From Dendrocalamus latiflorus (taxonomy: Eukaryota; Streptophyta; Magnoliopsida; Poales; Poaceae), in contig CM029622.1 in NCBI GenBank assembly GCA_017311315.1, forward strand, positions 11,335,295 to 11,399,294: DNA of 64,000 bases. The letters run 5' to 3'. Under the pieces are notes generated by a model. That model ran no database searches. It was given only the letters and a program-made list of their open reading frames with translations, and was not told the origin of the DNA. The translations under genes and the position numbers were made by a program. This document shows positions 1 through 11,100 of this stretch, in pieces (the first letter of the stretch is position 1; each line of letters opens with the position of its first letter).

Positions 1-446
1 ACTAAATCATGTGGCTTTGCAGCCGGACTCTATTGTGGATGCTGATGTGGATTGCTTATTGCGGCGTGTATAGTATTTGCCAACAAAAGCGTCCACAACA
101 CTAACACTACTTAAAAAGTTTACAAAAGTTACAGTATGCAAGGATCTGAATAAACCATTTGAACACACGACATTACTAGTATTCATATCCGGATTTTGAA
201 CTTTTATTACACCTGATGCATAAAGAACTATGAAAAACACAAAATCATAAATTAGATTCCAAGATCCATTGGATTAGTAAGAATAATATGATGATAAGTA
301 TTGCTTTAGAAGAAAATAAGCTGAGTACCTGATACAGCAGGAGTAAGGATTCCATCTCCAATAGTTGTGCAAGTACCATGAGAACAAGAATAAGAAGAAA
401 ATTAATTGAAGGGCCATTAAAAATCATTCCATCAAGGAGTGCTATT
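1..446 (-). pseudogene. HAK/KUP potassium transporter remnant (two exons)
   Basis: HAK/KUP proteins are plasma-membrane K+ transporters of plants. On the minus strand, an exon at about 446-329 (AG acceptor at 447-448, GT donor at 327-328) reads as the family block GTCTTIGDGILTPAVS once one base is allowed for. The next exon starts at 227 and continues in phase with VLYASGVIKVQNPDMNTS, which fits the loop after the IGDG motif. The stretch before GTC (FLLILVLM) is in another frame: the sequence has GG where GGG would keep the frame. After about 40 residues of the second exon the match stops, and the rest of the window end does not read as HAK. Only this small part is visible and it is frame-broken, so I call it a pseudogene. 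A live gene extending left of the window with one sequencing error is the alternative. Confidence 0.55.
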
Positions 447-1435
447 CTGCAAGAAAGCAGCAAATCTAGCTAAATAGTTAGTGAATACCAACCGGCTTAC
501 TGCTCTCAGCCTTGAAAATTATCTTCTCGGTGTTGAGCAACCTCCTATTCTTGCACCCCCAATCCTCGGCAGCATTAGGATCGTCCACAAGCTGAATCAA
601 AAAGCTCAACGGTATCTACAACCACAAACACTATCTTCAAGAACAAGAAGCTGCAATGGTGAAACAACGATTCCTTATTCCCTTTTTTTTCCGTAAGCAG
701 TAGGGGGGTTAGGTCGTACAGAGGCTGGATAGGAGATCTTGACTTCGTACCACACGGACGGCCACAGCCCAGCGAGCCTATAGAGCCATCGGTCATGGCA
801 CAGCAGCATGGTCTCGCCCACCAACTCGCAGTAAAGGAAAGAATAAAGAATGTGTTGCTGGTGTTGTTGCTTTTACCTCGCGGTTGAGGAGGCGAAGGCG
901 ATGCAAAGATCGGAGGCAGGGCGTGGTGGTGGAGTGGAGAGGAGAAGTGAAGGTCTGCGTCACGTCACTCTCTCTCCCTCGCAGTGTACCGCCTTGATTC
1001 GCTCCTTCTTCTCCTCCCGCTGCAGCGGTAGCGTATTTTGCTGCTGTTCTTGGTCCTCGCGCTCAACCTCGTCGGCCCAAGAGAAGGCGAGCCGGATGCC
1101 AGCTAGTCGATTCATGCGCTGGGTGGAGCACCGCCGGTGAGGACCCGCTCGCCTATCGTCGCCAGTAAGGAGGCTAGCCGCCGAAGGAAGGGGAGCGCGC
1201 CAAATTTGGTGAGACAAGGAGAATCAGTCTAGAGGTAGGTTAAGAGAAGGGGTAGGTGGAGAGATCGAGATGCTTAAACAGACTCCTAAACCTCTCAAAT
1301 TATATAAGCATCTATAAAATATTTGTTTGTGTTGGAGATGTTGGCTCTTATATAGCTACTTTATAATATGGCATAGTTGCTCTCTTTAAACATTTATCTA
1401 AATGTTTTTGTATTGAACATGATCTTATAAACAAC
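447..1435. other. Unassigned region, GC-rich at 850-1240
   Basis: I see no recognisable gene. A short open stretch on the minus strand (about 597-480) starts VDDPNAAEDWGCKNRRLLNT and looks coding-like, but I cannot assign it; it could be an upstream exon of the HAK remnant or unrelated. From 850 to 1240 the sequence is GC-rich and open in several frames without family motifs, as expected of a 5' leader or promoter between diverging genes. From 1240 to 1435 it is AT-rich. Confidence 0.3.
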
Positions 1436-1446
1436 TATATATATAA
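1436..1446 (+). promoter_or_regulatory. Possible TATA box of XDH
   Basis: TATATATATAA lies about 245 bp before the XDH start codon in an AT-rich patch. It is the best TATA-like match close upstream. Distance and sequence fit a plant core promoter, but AT-rich DNA gives such matches by chance. Confidence 0.25.
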
Positions 1447-1691
1447 CCATTATGCGAATTACATATAATTTTATCTATAGATTTGGGATAACGGCTATCT
1501 GTGCTACTGTGCATGCTGTGAGCAGGACACGCCGCCTCATCCTCCCTCTCTCCACGTTACCCTCCGCAAAATTCCAAGTGTCCCGCGGCCGCCTGCATCC
1601 ACCAACCCACCCCTATATGCCTTGCGGTGAGAACGGCGTGCGGCGACTCTTGCGCCTCCCAGAAAAAACGTCCGCCTCGAGTTTATCGCCC

Positions 1692-2121
1692 ATGGGGTCG
1701 CTCACGAAGGTGGCGGAGGAGGAGACGGCAGTGGCGGAGGACTGGTCCGATGAGGCGCTCATCTACGTCAACGGCGTCCGCCGTGTGCTCCCCGACGGCC
1801 TCGCCCACCTCCAGGGGCGGAGCTCTCAGTATGGCAAGGTATGGCGCTCGCCATACCTTGAATTCCCAGCGATTTTTACCCCTAAATCACTCTGTACCAT
1901 GGACACATCAAGAAAGATGAAGTTTCACTGTAATAAACTCTCAGCCAGTGGCGAGAGGAAGAAGAACAGTAGCGAATGTTACCTGGACGTTCTCCTGAGC
2001 TGTCGGCTGCTTTTGGGCTGCTACTTTATTTTATTTAATTGTGTGGACGTATTTCGCCATACCTTATTTTTTTTTTCGTCCTCCGCCACTGCCCACCTCA
2101 CCCTCCTGCAGTACCTCAGAG
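1692..2121 (+). CDS. XDH: XDH exon 1 (N-terminal 2Fe-2S domain), hAT inserted
   Basis: The start codon is chosen because MGSLTK leads straight into the conserved YVNGVRRVLPDGLAHL strand. The same frame is open upstream to 1452, but that stretch has no family similarity. Conserved coding is 1692-1811 and 2100-2121, separated by the hAT element and its duplicated target. The exon ends in AGAG before GTCGCT, one base into the next codon. Confidence 0.88.
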
Positions 2122-5100
2122 GTCGCTCTCCCTCCCTCTCTAGTCTCTACGCTTGCACCTAAGGCGCCGATCTTTTCAGCCTGTTTTTCAGCTTTTCTAT
2201 AGTAATTAACTTTTAAACGAAATATCTTTTTAAGATACGGTCTACTAACTAATTGTAGTATATATTGTACGAACTTTATTTATATCAGCAAAAACCGCAC
2301 GTGAGTTTCTGTTACTCTATAATCTCTCGCACAAATAGCCCCAAAGTCATAAACCGTAGCCAAAAGTCATAAGCTCCAGTAAAAAAGAATAGGCCCTAAG
2401 CATGTTGTACGATCTGTGGAATGTGTTGTACTGTTGTCTTCTCCGGAATCGAACAATTGGTGTGTGAGGTCGTTACGGGAGTGATAGTAGCAGGATGACC
2501 TGGGTGCTCGTGTCGTGTGAATGGGGTTAGGCCTAATTTTAGAAGCCAGAATTGCCTTCAGCCGCGTTTGGCTGGGCCGGGAATGGCATCCAAATCCAAT
2601 GGACTTTCCTGCTGTTTTTTTCCCCAAGTTTTCGATTTTTGGGGGGTTGATGTCAGATTAGTGGTGGTGTGTGGAGCTATCCTGCCTAGTGGAGCTGTGT
2701 TGCTCGGATCCATGGGAGTGTTGGATACCTTGATCCCCATTAGGAAAGGAATTAGGATAGTAATAAGTTCTAGGTGAAAGAATCAATGGGGAAGGGTACT
2801 CCTTGATGGTGGAGCACATGTGTGTAATCTTTTTACAGTAGCATAAGGGCACTGCTTAGATGTGATTATAACAATAGAAAATTAAGTTGGCTAGGGTAAG
2901 CTTTAGTAGAAAGCCAACATTCTTTTTATGCGATTCCACAATGGCGAATGGCGTACTGCTTGTGCTAGAGTGGTTACAGAGGGCGCAAAAATAGCAGTGG
3001 TGGGCACGGAATTAGACATTCTATTTATCTCTATAATAGTATTTAGGGGATGTTCGTATTAGCTATGGCTGATAGTTTTTAACTAAAAATGAATAGTGGT
3101 AGCTAAAAGAAATGGTTTTTAAAAGAAAGGGGTGAGCGATGGAGAAAGTGAGGGAGAAATACATGCATGAGACGAGAGTGAGGGGAGTGGGGTATGTGAT
3201 GCACCCGTGACACCTTGCCTTATCCTCGGAGCGAGATAGGAGTGAGAGGAATGGGGAAGCCGCTTCGAGAAGTTGGATGTTCATATTGGCTTCTGGCTTC
3301 TCTAAACAGAAGTCAATACGAACACCTTCTTATGCTTTCGACTTCATTAAGATCTTACCTGCATGCCATTCTATATCATCTTGAGAGACAATGGTTTTGG
3401 GGAAATTGTGAATGAATTAATGGGAGCAAAGGCTCGAGTACATATAGGCAGGGATGTTCACGGGAATAGAAAATAATCCTATCTGAGAAGATCCTTGCCT
3501 ATTATAACCAAACCAGGGGGAGGCGCACAAGGCAACATGCCTGTGCAGCCGCACCACCCTAAACCCAAGGGTCCTGCCTAACATAGCAAGGGCCCTGCCT
3601 AGTATAGCACATGCTAACACCCCCCCCCCCCCCCCCCCGCAGTCGAATCGTCAGCCACTGCACACGTTGAGACTGGTCCTGAATTCTGTAAAAATGGTGG
3701 AAGGTAGGCCCTTGGTGAAGACGTCCGCATACTGTGATGTAGTAGGCACATGTAGGACGCGAACAGCACCAGCGGCAACTCGTTCTCTGACAAAATGGAG
3801 GTCAATCTCGATGTGCTTGGTGCGTTGATGCTGGATGGGGTTGGAAGACATGTAGACGGCGCTGATGTTGTCGCAATACACCAGCGTAGCTCGCCGGAGG
3901 GGGGCGTGAAGCTCCAGGAGGAGCTGGCGCAGCCAGGTAGCCTCGGCAACTCCATTAGCCACTGCGCGATACTCAGCTTCAGCACTGGACCGAGAGACAG
4001 TGTTCTGACGCTTGGATGACTAGGAGACGAGACTGTCGCCGAGGAACACAGCATAGCCCGAGGTGGACTTGCGCGTATCGGGACAACCAGTCCAATCAGC
4101 ATCAGTGTAGACTACAAGATCCGTCGCTGAGGATGGTCGCAGCATAAGACCCATGTCAAGAGTGCCACGAATGTACCGAAGAATCCGCTTCAGTGCAGAA
4201 AGGTGCGGCTCCCTGGGATCATGCATGTGAAGGCATACTTGCTGCACAGCGTAGGCGATGTCTGGCCGAGTGAAGGTCAGCCACTGCAAGGCACCGGCGA
4301 GGCTGCGGAAGTCAGAGACATCGGAGACTGGGGCACCATCTGCAGCCGCAACCTTGGGGCTGGTGTCCACTGGCGTCAAGCACGGTTTGCACTCGGACAT
4401 GCCGGCGCGATCAAGGAGCTCCATCATGTACTGCTTCTGAGAAAGAAGAAGACCATCGCCAGAGCGCTGAACATGCATACCGAGGAAGTGGTGCAGCTCA
4501 CCGAGGTCCTTCATGGAGAACTCCTGTTGCAGGGCCGAAATGATCCAGCGGAGGAGTGTTGATGAAGAGGCCGTAAGGACGATGTCATCGACATAAAGCA
4601 GCAGATATGCGAGGTCGGATCCGCGACGGTAGACGAAGAGCGACGTGTCTGACTTGGCCTCAACGAAACCAAGGGAAGTCAGATGCGTGGCGATCCTGGT
4701 GAACCACGCGCGAGGGGCCTGCTTCAACCCGTAGAGAGACTTGTTCAGACGACAAATAAAGTCTGGGTGAGCAGGATCCTCGAAGCCGGACGGCTGTGCG
4801 CAGTACACTGTCTCTGAGAGGGTGCCATGTAGGAACGCATTCTTCACATCAAGTTGGTGCACGGGCCAGTAGCGAGAGAGAGCGAGAGAGAGTACTGTGC
4901 AGACTGTAGCTGGCTTCACCACTGGGCTGAACGTCTCTGAAAAATCCACGCCAGGGCGCTGGGTGAAACCCCGAAGAACCCAGCGCGCCTTGTACCGCTC
5001 CAAGGTCCCGTTAGCATGGAACTTATGCTTGAAGATCCATTTGCCCGTCACGACATTGGCATGTGGCGGACGGGGCACAAGATCCCAAGTGTGGTTCTGC

Positions 5101-8100
5101 AGAAGGGCGGCGTGCTCGTCTTCCATTGCAGCACGCCAGCTCGGGTCGGCGAGTGCGCTGCGATAGGTCTTCGGCACTGGAGACAGGGGCGCCGCATGGA
5201 AGAGCGCCGGAACGCGGAACCCGCTCTTAGCGCGCGTCGCCATAGAGTGCTGGTTGGGCACCGGTGGAACGGCAACAGCACCCTTGGGAAGCACCCTTGG
5301 CGGAGCAGGCTGTGCTGATGACGAAGGCGGTGCAGGCACAGCGGGCGGGCGTTCCCGGCGTGCGTAGACGTTGGTGATGACACGCTCGGGAAGAGGCGGG
5401 AAGCCAGGTGGCGACCCACGAACGGGGGACGCAGCAGGCGATGACGGCGTGGCCGCGCGTGGCACGGGGAAAAGGACCGTCGGTGCCGCGCGTGGCGCAT
5501 GTGACGCTGGTGTAGGGGAGGAGGCCGCGCGTGGCGCGGGTGACGACGACGTTGGGGCCGCGCGTGGCGCGGAGGATGGTGCCGGGGTCCCCAGGGAGCG
5601 TCGTCCCGGGGGAACGCAGAGCGCAGGCGACGGGGGGGGGGGGCGACAGGGTCCTCTGGCGCAGCCACAGTGGGGCTGAGGGCACCTGCAGCGGGCGCCA
5701 AGACACCAGGGTCGGCGGGATGTGTTCCTGCAGGCAAAAACTTGTGCGATGGACCAATAGGAACAGGCACAGCGTCAGGAGCATCAAGAAACTCGAAGGC
5801 GGCAGGAGGGGGGGTCCATCGCGATCAGCAAACGGAAAGGCAGTTTCATCGAAGATGACATGCCTTGAGATGATGATGCGATTGGAGGAGAGGTCAAGAC
5901 AGCGGTATCCTTTATGATGGTCAGAATAGCCAAGGAAGACACACAGGACAGACCTAGGGGCGAGTTTGTGAGGAGCTGTGGCAGACTGGTTCGGATAACA
6001 CTTGCAGCCAAAAACCCGTAGATGATCATACGCCGGTGGTGTGCCATATAGAGCAAGATGCGGCGTAGAGAAAGCGAGGGTCTTGGTGGGCAAGATGTTA
6101 AGCAGAGCCGTCGCGGTGGAGAGCGCCTCAATCCAGTAAGAGGGGGGCATGGAGGCTTGGAACAGCAGGGAGCGAACAACATTATTGATCGATCGAATGA
6201 TGCGTTCAGCTTTACCGTTCTGCGCCGAGGTGTAAGGGCAGGACATGCGAAGATGGATGCCCCGGGTGAGGAAGAAAGTACGGGCGCTGGAGTTGTCAAA
6301 CTCGCGCCCCGTTGTCGCACTGAACAGCCTTCACGGTGGCGCCGAACTGGGTGGAGGCGTAGGCAATGAAGTTGGCGAGCGTGCTGAAAGTGTCAGATTT
6401 AACACGTAGAGGAAAAGTCCACAGATAGTGCGTGCAATCATCAAGAATGACCAAATAATATTTATAACCGGACACACTGACGACCGGGGATGTCCAGAGA
6501 TCACAATGTATAAGATCAAACTTATTAGACGCATGAGATGCGGACGCATGGAAGGGCAAGCGAACGTGGCGCCCTAACTGACAAGCATGACATAAATCGG
6601 AGCAATCCTCTATATGAAAGGAAACACTAGACGCAAGCTTCGACAGCGCTTCATGGCCAGGGTGACCGAGATGACGATGCCACAAGGGGGAGGCAGCCTT
6701 GGCGACAAGAGACTGTGCTGGAGGGAGGCGCAAAGGGTACAGGGCCCCGGAGCTATTGCACCTGACGATCACGTTCCGAGTTTGCAGATCCTTCACAGAA
6801 CAACCAGCAGGGTCAAACTCAACAGAGCAATTGTTATCGATAGTAAACTGGCGAACTGAGATGAGATTCTTAATAATTTGTGGAGACACAAGGACATTAT
6901 TAAGAAATAAAGAATGAGGTAATTCAGTAGAGCCAGTGCCAACTACGGGAAGCATGGAACCATTACCGACAACAATGGATGAATGAGTAGGATACCGCTG
7001 AGAAAAAATATGTGAAAGATTGCTGGAAGAGGATGTCATGTGAGAAGTAGCACCTGAGTCAAAAGTCCACTCGGCGGACGGGGGCTGATTCAACGTTGCC
7101 GTGCTGAAAGCGGAGGCCAGTGACTGAGTGTCCCAGGAGGGAAGACCGGCCATGGGGTTGTAGTACCCTGGCGGCGCCCAGTGGCCGGCCCCCTTGGTCG
7201 GCGCAGGGACCGCAGGTGGCTGCTACTGCGCGACGAAGGCGTGCTGCTGGGAACGAGGCTGAGGAATTGGCGCCAGTGGGGGACGAGCGCCGGGCCACAT
7301 GTGGATGGTGCCCGTCCACGGGTTGTAGACGGACGGCCAGGGGGCAGCCGGTGGCGCTGCAGTCTTGGCGCCGGACTGCTGCGGCTGGGGCGCGCCGGTT
7401 TGCTGCTGCTGGCCGCCCGTCGGTGGGCGCTGGCCGTTGGGCGACCCTCTGCCGCCACCGCCGCCACGCTTGCTGCGGCGGCTGTTGTTTTGTAGTCGTT
7501 CCCGTGGCCGGCCCCCCCGGAGTTGGAACCGGACTGCTGTGGGGACGGCTGTGAGGACTTGGTGGTGGCAGCGAGGGCAGCAGCCGGGGAAGGCTGCCGA
7601 TACTCCAGGGTGAGCTCCTCCAGGGTGAGGTCGTCACGCGCGTCGAGGAAGGAGGGGAAGGGCCGGGCGCGACGAAGCAGGGCGCCGACGTGGGTGAAGC
7701 GCTCGTTGAGGCCTCGGATCACGTTGAGGACGAGGGTGCGGTCGGTGACGACTTCCCCGAGGGCGGTGAGATCGTCGGCCATCTTCTTGAGGCGGCGGCA
7801 GTACTCGGCGACGGAGAGGTCGCCCTGGACGAAGTTGCGGAACCGCGTCTCGAGCTGGATGGCGCGTATCTCCCGGTTGCCGAGGAACTGAGACTCAACG
7901 GCGAGCCAAGCGTCCCTGGCGGTGGAGCCCTGGGAGGAGATGATCTCGGTGAGATCGTCGGAGAGGGTGCCGAGGATCCAGGATTGGACCACGCAGTCCA
8001 TCCGCTCCCAGTCCGGCGAGGGGACCGGGTTGTCGAGGCGTACGTGATCCTGGAGGGAGAACTTGTCGAGAGTCAGCAGGAATTGGTCACGCCAGCGATT

Positions 8101-11100
8101 GAAGTTACCCGAGTCGACGTCGAGAACGATGGAGATGAGGTTGCGGATGTTGGAGACGGCGACCGCCTGAGCGTGAAGGTTCAGGAGGGCCGCGGCCTCC
8201 TGGAGGAGCATCGCGGTGTGCAGATCGACCGGCGCTGCGGCGGGTGCAGCCGCCGGCCGGGAAGGCTGGGAGGTGGCGATGGCGGCGGCGGCCGTCGCGC
8301 GCTCCTTGGCCGCGCGTTCCTGGGCGGCGTTGAAGCGGGCGATGGCGGCGTCGCGGGCTGCAGCGGCAGCCGTCGCTTCCTCGTCAGCCTCGGTCGCACG
8401 AGCAAGGGCCGAATCGTGCATCTCCTGGTGCTGCGTGGCGAGGGCGTTGGCCTTCTCCAGGGCCGCCCGCCGGGCAAGCTCGTCCTGTTGGACGGAGGAG
8501 GCAGAGGGGGCGGACGGATCGGTGAGAGCGTCGTCGCCGTTCTTCTGGAGGTCACCCGCCTTGGGCGACTCGGGAGCCATGTCGCCTGGGGAGGGAGAGA
8601 CGCCGCTCGGCAGGGAAGCCGGCGCGCAGGCGCTGCACGGCGAGGGGCCGGCGCGCTAGGTTAGCGGAAGCGAGGAAATCCGAGGAGAATCCCGGACTCG
8701 TGATACCATGAGAGACAATGGTTTTGGGGAAATTGTGAATGAATTAATGGGAGCAAAGGCTCGAGTACATATAGGCAGGGATGTTCACGGGAATAGGAAA
8801 TAATCCTATCTGAGAAGATCCTTGCCTATTATAACCAACTAACCAAACCAGGGGGAGGCGCACAAGGCAACATGCCTGTGCAGCCGCACCACCCTAAACC
8901 CAAGGGTCCTGCCTAACATAGCAAGGGCCCTGCCTAGTATAGCACATGCTAACACATCTCAACAGACCATTGGAGAGTGTGCTCTTGCTGGAAAAACGAA
9001 CTGAAGCAACAAACAGAGATAAATATAGTTAGTCTACCATAGTTTTGTCACGTAATTGCTCTGGCTGGTACTCAGCAGTAAACCGGTGCAGGTGACTAGT
9101 TGGACTAATCTGGTAACATCTGAAACCCTTGTAGGTCCTCGCTAGGGCACTTAACATGAAAATGAATACCCTTAATTAATAGAGGGGAAAATCAGAAATG
9201 GGAATTTCTATTCTCCTAAATGTTCCAAACGGCAACTTTTGCACCACAATATGGAATGATTTCTCTTGCTCCTAAGTCACTAATTCTCTAGGTTAGTATT
9301 CTCTGAGAAGTGTACAAAATGGGAGCTTCCTTCCAAACCTGCGTAGCAGTGTTCCTTAAGATGTGCACCAAGGCTTCATTTGACTGGCAAAGAATTTGCA
9401 CATTAGAGGAGCCAAAGTTCTCCATATTGCTTAATAGTCGATAGCATCCAAAGCTGCAAACCTTGGGCCCAAAATTCGCTCAAAGCCCAGCCCCCACGCA
9501 AGACGGGCCACAGCACACATAGCAGTAGCACCCCACTTACGCATTCAGCCTCGCTTTATGTTAAAGGGTTAACTTAGCAGATTTTCATCACATAACCTGC
9601 AATTATAGTCTTCTAGGTGAAAATTCTTAGCAGATTTTTTTTTTGTAATCAGCAAGTCTTTTAACAGTAGCGACAAAAGAAAACATTGTGCTTGGATTTT
9701 CAGGAAAAAATATCCAATTCCATAAACAAGTGAAAGCCATTGGAGGCCTAGCATCTCCCATCATTATCTTCTAAGCTCGGGAAGAGGAGCAGATACCATG
9801 ATCGTCAGAGGTTAATTGTACTTGGGCAATGATGCTGAAAAGCTCATTATGCTGATCAAAAGCTTGAACCAAGAGAGGAACGTTGAAAAGCTCACAAAAA
9901 TCCACTGTTGTCATTATCTTTTGAACCAAGCAGCCTCCTGAGATTTATCCCCTAACCCCAACTCCTATTCTACCAATGATGGTAGGATCACTACATGTTA
10001 CCTACATTTAAGATTGTATTTTCAGTTTCTTTTTCTATTTTGTATCTGTCTTTGAAACCTGATCTAAATAATAGGTACCCTACCAACTTTTCAGAACAAA
10101 GGGCTGTTGCATTTACCTTCACCAACATATAGACAACATAACACATAGTACTTGCATCATTTACATATGGTGGTTTGCAATATCCTTTCTAATTTTCTTG
10201 AGCTATGTAATGTAGATATCGGCCTTCGAGGGACAAAGCTTGGATGTGGTGAAGGTGGTTGTGGAGCCTGCACTGTCATGGTCTCATGCTATGATCGAAC
10301 TACAGAGAAATCACAGTGAGAACCATATTCCTTCAGCAAGTCAAGTGTCATGTAGCAATGAAAATAGATTGCAACACAGTCACCCTTCATCAGTTTTTTT
10401 TTTTCTTTCAAAATTAGTCTTGCCCTAGCTGAAATGCAATATACATTTGCCAACTGCGGTTTGCTTGCATTTCTTAACCTGCAGTGTCTAACTGGTGTGC
10501 TTTGATATTATTATTAAGCCATTTTCTACATATTAAGTGCTATGTGTGTTTGTATTATGTATCTTTTGTGATTATTTTTCTGGTTCTAGAATTTGAGCTT
10601 CATTTTGTAAAAAACAATGGCTTCCTTTATTCAGGCATTTTGCAATCAATGCATGCTTGGCTCCACTTTATTCTTTGGAAGGAATGCACATAATCACAGT
10701 TGAGGGGATTGGAGATCGCCAGCGAGGTTTGCACCCAGTCCAGGTGATGCACTGTTCTTGTATGACTTGTAGATATCCATGTGGCAGCCACTTTTATTAC
10801 CTATATGAACATAAGTATGCTAGAAGATATTTGATTTTTTTTTTGTTTCCATTGATGGCTGAGACGGTGGGTATGGAAGATATTGAAGTCTGTATAGAGC
10901 CACTGATGGGATAATATGGCTGTTGGTTAAAAGCCTATTGAAAAAGGTTAATATTCTTGAGCAGTAAAGCTGAGCACGAAACTTATGCCTGTGTACTCCA
11001 GTAGGTTCAGTTCGGTTCTGGGATAGAAATCTCATCCTGCGGGCAGTAACGGTAACCGGCCAGTTACCGGGAAAACCAGGAAAAAATAGGATGAAATTTC

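Larger units (their letters stand above)
3382..8954 (-). mobile_element. Ty1-copia LTR retrotransposon in XDH intron 1
   Basis: Complete element lying antisense to XDH. The LTRs are 3382-3619 and 8709-8954, with the target duplication CATCT at 3377-3381 and 8955-8959. The LTRs differ by one 8-bp indel and about one substitution, so the insertion is recent. Next to the 5' LTR (right side) is a primer site reading TGGTATCA on the minus strand (8701-8708), matching initiator tRNA-Met. Next to the 3' LTR is a long C run (3620 on), the polypurine tract on the minus strand. Domain order gag, protease, integrase, RT, RNase H is copia type. Frameshifts and stops make it non-autonomous as read. Confidence 0.93.

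Noticed and set aside
1452..1691. Open frame extending 80 codons upstream of the XDH start
   Set aside because: No similarity to XDH N-termini; the conserved protein begins at ATG 1692.
1814..2090. Treating the exon 1 insertion as a normal XDH intron
   Set aside because: It has hAT inverted ends and a perfect 8-bp duplication and does not begin with GT at its boundary; only an internal cryptic splice pair is possible.
7120..8664. Plus-strand frames of up to 324 codons opposite the copia gag
   Set aside because: Antisense shadows of the gag coding sequence; the minus strand carries the recognisable Gag core.
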